This document shows, in pieces, positions 59,452-64,000 of a DNA stretch of 64,000 nucleotides (the first letter of the stretch is position 1; every line of letters begins with the position of its first letter). This stretch comes from Paracentrotus lividus (Eukaryota; Echinodermata; Echinoidea; Camarodonta; Echinidae), in assembly GCA_940671915.1 (NCBI GenBank), contig CALNVZ010003434.1, positions 21,321,139 to 21,385,138 on the forward strand. The letters are read 5' to 3'. The notes under the pieces are model-generated. The model did not search any database. It was not told where the DNA came from and saw only the letters and a program-made list of their open reading frames with translations. The translations under genes and the position numbers were made by a program.

Positions 59452-59999
59452 TACACCTCCAGAATTATGATGATCCAGAATCCAGATATGGTACGCTATT
59501 GTATGCTTTTTGTAGTCTATCCATGCCATGGATAGAATTGTTTGTCTCTGCCGAGGTATTCCCGGTGATAGCTTTATTTGTCAAGAGGTGATCATTGCAA
59601 CCTTCCTTTCCCTTTCGGCAGCCTTTCTGAGAGACCTCCATGATCTCATTGTCGTTGATATGCCGCTCAATGTGCCGTGCAAGCGTGGATGTATAAAATA
59701 GCTTATAATGGTATTCAGGCATGAATTGTGATTGGCTTTCTTGTTTTTGTTGAGTTGATCTTTTGTTGAGTCATTGCCTTTGTATAGAAGGTATGTTCTA
59801 CCGGTTGGTAGCCATGCTTCGATATGTCTAACTCCATTGACTATATCATTGATGACATGTAGGAGAAGAATGTGACTGCCATTAAATTTCTTTATCCCGA
59901 AATTCTGCAGTCCGTCTGGCCCAGGACTATTCCAGTCTGTGTGCTCTTTATAATATGCTAAAGCTCTGATAATGTCAAATCCGTCAATTGCTGAGTAGG
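59452..59999 (-). pseudogene. Retrotransposon RT, segment 2 (N-terminal RT and motif A)
   Basis: Minus-strand frames contain WNSPGPDGLQNFGIKKF, WLPTGRTYLLYKGND, ARHIERHINDNEIMEVSQKG, CRKGKEGCNDHLL and MDRLQKAYNSVPY (motif A relative). These match the animal non-LTR RT type with GPDG, TGRT and QKGC landmarks. At least one frameshift occurs near 59705. It links to segment 1 at 63336 across the 3.3 kb transposon and to segment 3 across the 0.84 kb one. Confidence 0.85.
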
Positions 60000-60459
60000 T
60001 AGGGGAGACCGGGGACAATTGTAACACTTTTTTTTCTTCCAAATTTGACTTATCAACTTTATTATAACTAAATACTTGCTTTAAAACCAAGTAAAACGAA
60101 ATTTGGATATCTTAGCTCGACATACGAATAGGTTTGGGTTAAGTATAACTATTTATTTTGAAGCCATTATCATTTATAACCGAGGTGGAGTGCAAAATTG
60201 CCCTAACCAGGGGCAATTGTAACACGCTATGGGGCAATTTGGAAACAGCATGAAATTGTAACATTTTGCTTTTCTTATATAAGGCTATGTCACTTGACAG
60301 ATCAAGATTTAAGCAACATTAACCACATAGCTATATTATTATAAAACATACAATGCTAGACCAAGTTAAATTAATTTTCACTTGTTATATACATGCATGG
60401 GATTATGCAGAAGTTTACGTGCTCTGTAAGGGCGATGACGGGCGCTGAATTGTCCCGTA

Positions 60460-60690
60460 TCAGGACAATTACCCCGGACAATTACCCCTCGACAACTACC
60501 CGGACACTACCCGAGGACAATTACGCCCGGACATTACCCCCCGACATTTCTCCCTGAGGACAATAACCCCCCGGCAATTGCCGACAATTCCGCCGGACAA
60601 TTACCCCGGAACAATTACCCTGGACAATTGCCCCGAGGACATTTACCCCGGACAGTTACCGGACAATTACCCCCCGCCTTCTACCGGTAA
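60460..60690 (-). repeat. GGGGTAATTGTCC minisatellite, array 1
   Basis: About 15 degenerate units of GGACAATTACCCCC or near variants (GGACAACTACCC, GACATTACCCCCC). The unit resembles the terminal motif of the surrounding transposon (GGACAATTGTAAC). Confidence 0.85.
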
Positions 60691-61074
60691 TTGATGTTGG
60701 AATCAAGCGGCGCCCATTGTGAGTCTCGCTGATGTCGCAAGTTTTTTTTAATTATTTCTAACTTGATCTTATTTTAATTGGCTTTCTCTTTCCTTTCTTT
60801 TTTACTTATCTTTCTCCTTTGTTACAATTGCCCATAACCAGGGCAATTGTAACAACGCTATGGGGGCAATTGGAACACATGAAATTGTAACATTGGCTTT
60901 TCTTTATCAAAGCTTGCACTTGACAGATTCAAGATTAAGGCAATTAACCACATAAGCTAATTATTATATAACATGACAATGCTAGACTCAAGTTAAATTA
61001 ATTTTTCACTTGTTTATATCATGGCATGGGATTATTGCAGATTTACGTGCTCTGTAAGGCGATGACAGCGCGCT

Positions 61075-61375
61075 GAATTGTCCGTATAGGACAATTCCCC
61101 GGACAATTACCCCCGGACAACTAACCCAGACAACTACGCCCGGACAACTACCCCCGGAAATTACCCAACGAGGACAACTACCCCTCTCGGACAACTTACC
61201 GCAGCCGGACAATTACCCAGGACAATTCACTACCATCGCGACAATTACCGCCGGACATTACCGCAAGGACAATCCCCCCCCAATTACCCCGCACCCCCCG
61301 GACATGTCCCGACATTACCACCCCGGACAATACTGAACATTGCCGAGATTCCGACGTACGGACATACCCCCCGCC
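61075..61375 (-). repeat. GGGGTAATTGTCC minisatellite, array 2
   Basis: Same unit and orientation as array 1, within the duplicated 0.64 kb segment. Unit lengths vary irregularly. Confidence 0.85.
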
Positions 61376-61604
61376 TTCACCGGTAATTGATGTTGCATAA
61401 AACGGCGCCATTGGGAGTCTCGCCTGATGTCGCAAGTTTTTTGATTATTTCCTACTTGATCTTATCTAATGGCTTTCTCTTCCCTTTCTCTTTTTATTTA
61501 TCTTTCTCCTAGTTTTCTCTCTTTGTCTCCTCTCTCACTTTCTTATTTTTCCTTTTTTCTTTTGTTCTTCCTTTCCTTTAATATAATTTAATAATAATAT
61601 AAAT

Positions 61605-61860
61605 ATTAAGCATTATTATGCGCCAACTAATCTAGTAATATCAGGGCGCAGCTAATATTATTACCGGCTATACGCCATGCGTGCCCTTATAAAGGGCCTT
61701 TAGCGCATTCGAGGAATTTCTTCCTACCGGTACCGTCAATTCCTAATCTGGCAAATTGCAGATTAATATCTTGCCAAAGGAGATTAGTGAAATGGACGGG
61801 ATGTCGAACGGCGTACCTTGGTGATCGTCAGTCCGCGACTTATCCATGCGACCGACCGCC
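61605..61860 (-). repeat. Possible tRNA-derived SINE
   Basis: Read on the minus strand, GGAGGCGGTCGGTCGCATGG, ATAAGTCGCG is followed by CCGTTCGACATCCCG, spaced like a tRNA A box and B box. A body follows with CTTTGGCAAGATATTAATCT and GGTACCGGTAGGAAGAAATT. I recognise the layout (tRNA-like head plus unrelated body) but not the family with certainty. Confidence 0.5.
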
Positions 61861-62554
61861 TCCACCCTCTATCCCTTTTTTGTTTTGTTAGCGGCGGCCT
61901 TCTGCGCCATGAAAAAATGGGGAGAGGGGGGGGGGGGCTTGCATCCCAAGTCCGAAACCATGGTTTCTTTGGCGGTCATATGGGCCATAATGAATAACTT
62001 ATGTATGATTATTAATTTTAACGAACTAACCTTATTTTAAGCTTTAGTTTATATTTTTCACTTTATTTGTTAATTTATGAGTTATTAATTAGTGACCTTT
62101 ATTGCCGCCTAGAACCAAGGTTTTATCCATTTTCGTAAAATTAAACAAAAAATTATTAAAAAAATCATATCAGTTGTAATCAGAGATGTATCAGAGATTC
62201 AACATGTGTGATTATCATACTGTTATGTGTCCTTTTATGAATTTTTCAAATTGTTGTTCTATGAAAATAAAAGGTAATATGAGGGCCCGTTTACATATTT
62301 TCTGATGCATATATGAGTATCCAAACGGGGGGCTTGGGCGCAAGCCCCCCCCCCATTTTTTTAAGGCGCAGAAGGTGAAAAATGGGGGGGGGAAGCAAGG
62401 AAAAAAGAGAAAGTGAGAGAGAGCAAAGGAGAAAGGGAATATGAAAGAGAAAGAGAGTTCATTATGATAAAATCAAATAGAAAATAATTAGACCTGCGAC
62501 ATGCACCGGGCGAGACCCACAATGGCGCCGCTTATTTCAAATCAATGCCTGTGA

Positions 62555-62920
62555 GGGGGGTAATTGTCATCGGGGGTAGTTGACCGGGTGAACTCTCCGG
62601 GGTAATTGTCGGGGGGGGGTAGTTGTCCTCGGGTTTAATTGTCCAGGGGTAATTGTCCGGGGGTACTTGTCGGGGGTAATTGTCCCGTCGTTAATTGTCC
62701 GGGGGGTAATTGTCCGGGGGTAATTGTCCTCGGGGGTAATTGTCACGGGGTAATTGTCGCGGGGGTAATTGTCCTCGGGAGGTAATTGTCCTCGGGGGTA
62801 ATTGTCCGGGGGGTAATTGTCGGGGGTAATGTGTCCTCGGGGGTAATTGTCCGGGGGTAATTGTCGGGGGTGATTGTCCAGGGGGCTAATTGTCCTAGAA
62901 CCGAATTGTCCCGGGGCTAG
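62555..62920 (+). repeat. GGGGTAATTGTCC minisatellite, array 3 (inverted relative to 1 and 2)
   Basis: More than 20 units of GGGGGTAATTGTCC or TCCTCGGGGGTAATTG. Its inverted partner arrays and flanking CAATGGCGCCGCTT and GGCGAGAC blocks, also inverted relative to 60705-60730 and 61400-61425, make the core of the element a very large imperfect palindrome. Confidence 0.87.
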
Positions 62921-63335
62921 GTACGGGGCAAAAGGATTTCCTAAACGGCATTGTTACTATTGCCGCTGTGGTGGGCGACCATATTTGGAGAGATTTTTTT
63001 TCTATCTTAGCTTAGGTAATTATCGCTGAAACGTTAGCAAAATATGGCCTGAGAACATAATTTCTAAATATATAAAAATGACAGCCGTAGCTCATCCACA
63101 TATTTGTCAAGAAGAAAAACAATGGGTAGTGTGAAATATTACTTTCCTACTCAAAAAACGGTTTTTCTGCTGTAGAAAGTTCCACGAACCGTTAAATCTG
63201 CTATTACTCAAACAGCATGTGGAGCGATGAAATGCGCATGCTCTGTACAAATTTCAAGTTTGTAGCGTGTTTCTGCTAGGGATGGGAGCCCCTGTTACAA
63301 ATGCCCCGTGTTACAATTGTCCCCGGTCTCCCCTA

Positions 63336-63516
63336 CATTTTCCCATTTCTCCGTTTCAGATTGTATCCAAAGAGCTTCATTGTGAGTGACGTCATTCTCC
63401 CAAAGAGCTTTCCAGTATCTGCTCGATTCCTCTATCTTCACTCTTGCTTGATCGTAGCTCATGAAAAAACTTCTTTTTATTTCCATGAAAGAATTTGTTC
63501 TGTCGCTTGAAAGCAT
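63336..63516 (-). pseudogene. Retrotransposon RT, segment 1 (upstream of RT core)
   Basis: The minus-strand frame reads SRYWKALWENDVTHNEALWI, then EKWENV, the spacer before the RT core in this family. It is cut on one side by the 3.3 kb transposon (63333) and on the other by a truncated second copy at 63519. Confidence 0.7.
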
Positions 63517-63518
63517 TA

Positions 63519-63609
63519 GGGGAGAACCGGGGACAATTGTAACAGTTTTTTCCAAATTTGACCTATCAACTTTATTAAAGCTAAATACTTGCTTAAAACT
63601 AAATAAAAC
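63519..63609 (+). mobile_element. Truncated GGGGAGACCGGGGACAATTG transposon, copy 3
   Basis: The left 91 bases match copies 1 and 2 (GGGGAGAACCGGGGACAATT through CTAAATACTTGCTTAAAACT). TA lies at 63517-63518. Similarity stops abruptly at AAATAAAACT, and unrelated repeat sequence begins at 63610. Confidence 0.85.
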
Positions 63610-63611
63610 TA

Positions 63612-64000
63612 GAGGGGGTGCGAGCGCTTTATTATACGCCTCCATATCACGTATGAAATATTAATTATTTGACTTTTTAAAAATCGCAACATTGCAGTGA
63701 AACTTGCCGTATATGACCTTGACACATCCCAATTTTTTTATTATTATTTTATTTTGGGGGCCGTCGTGGAGGGGGGTTTAAAAATGATCAATAGCCCTCC
63801 CCACTTGTTTCAGATTTTAAACGTCCAATTTTTGTTTCTTAATAAACTAACATTCCTACCCTACTCAGAAACACACTGCCTGAGGTGTTGTTCTTAATCC
63901 TCCCCCCCCCATACAAAAAAAAAAAAAGTTTTACCGCCCCTACCAAGCATCCCCTCACATTGCTGTCAGCCAGATTTTGGTAAAACATCTTCTGGGGTCT
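63612..64000 (+). repeat. Direct long repeat, copy 2 (runs off the window)
   Basis: Second copy of 57115-57525, shortened by many single-base deletions. The abrupt left border inside a transposon makes either a real rearrangement or a chimeric assembly join possible. Confidence 0.85.

Larger units (their letters stand above)
60002..63333. mobile_element. TA-flanked TIR transposon, GGGGAGACCGGGGACAATTG type, copy 2 (3.3 kb, rearranged)
   Basis: The ends GGGGAGACCGGGGACAATTG and GTCCCCGGTCTCCCC are flanked by TA (60000-60001, 63334-63335). The first ~400 and last ~390 bases match those of copy 1 at 41096-43616. Between them lie a tandem duplication of 60195-60828 at 60829-61510, three minisatellite arrays of GGTAATTGTCC type (two in one orientation, one in the other), a tRNA-derived SINE-like segment (about 61605-61860) and a small foldback (61885-62385). 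No transposase ORF. It is inserted in the RT pseudogene. Confidence 0.85.

Noticed and set aside
61006-61435. Minus-strand frames rich in Gly, Ser and Cys
   Set aside because: Translations of the GGTAATTGTCC minisatellite.
57115-64000. Direct 0.4 kb repeats as LTRs
   Set aside because: No TG...CA ends, primer-binding site or gag-pol between them; the intervening DNA is other nested transposons.

Overview
This window looks like a piece of an AT-rich marine invertebrate deuterostome genome, most likely an echinoderm. Four things suggest this: intron-containing genes with GT-AG borders, an intronless tripartite-motif (TRIM) gene pair of the kind expanded in echinoderms and other basal deuterostomes, a very high load of short inverted-repeat transposons and foldback elements, and frequent TAGGCCTA-type and ACATGTACATGTAG-type words. 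The species cannot be fixed from the sequence alone. There is no prokaryotic or organellar signal.

Supportable host genes are few. (1) The last coding exon of mitochondrial ribosomal protein L16 (406-701, +), surrounded by decayed tandem copies of itself. (2) The 3' half of an amine-type rhodopsin-family GPCR on the minus strand: a TM6-TM7 exon at 28965-29181 and a long Ser-rich C-terminal exon at 21794-22544. Intron phase matches exactly across the 6.4 kb intron. The 5' exons were not found. (3) Two intronless TRIM-type RING/B-box/coiled-coil/propeller genes, both on plus (34912-36810 and 44610-46487). They are clear paralogues about 7.8 kb apart, with independent transposon insertions between them.

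The rest is mostly mobile DNA, region by region. 1-5 kb: a mariner-type MITE, a TTAA-flanked piggyBac-like element and a foldback built from GTCTAA motifs. 8.8-9.8 kb: an anonymous 0.95 kb repeat whose inverted partner lies at 31.0-31.9 kb. 10.6-14 kb: a long imperfect palindrome, a 273 bp tandem duplication and a 32 bp satellite whose unit is itself palindromic. A TA-flanked transposon is cleanly inserted in that satellite and contains an assembly gap. 14-17.1 kb: a broken reverse-transcriptase gene and a complete second copy of the gapped transposon. 17.6-18.7 kb: another foldback. 23.9-25.2 kb: a dead LINE. 26-29 kb: TA-flanked, foldback and Harbinger-like elements. 33-44 kb: hAT-like and TA-flanked elements around the TRIM genes. 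50-55 kb: LINE and REL-endonuclease retrotransposon relics with (AAT)n tracts. 55-64 kb: a deeply nested pile. Here one retrotransposon RT gene (minus strand) is split by two or three DNA transposons, one of them 3.3 kb and carrying inverted minisatellite arrays built from its own terminal motif.

The most interesting cross-cutting signal is that several unrelated TA-flanked transposon families carry many internal copies, often as perfect palindromes, of the motif that forms their own ends. Assembly quality falls after about 55 kb: repeat copies there differ by many single-base indels and one junction looks chimeric.
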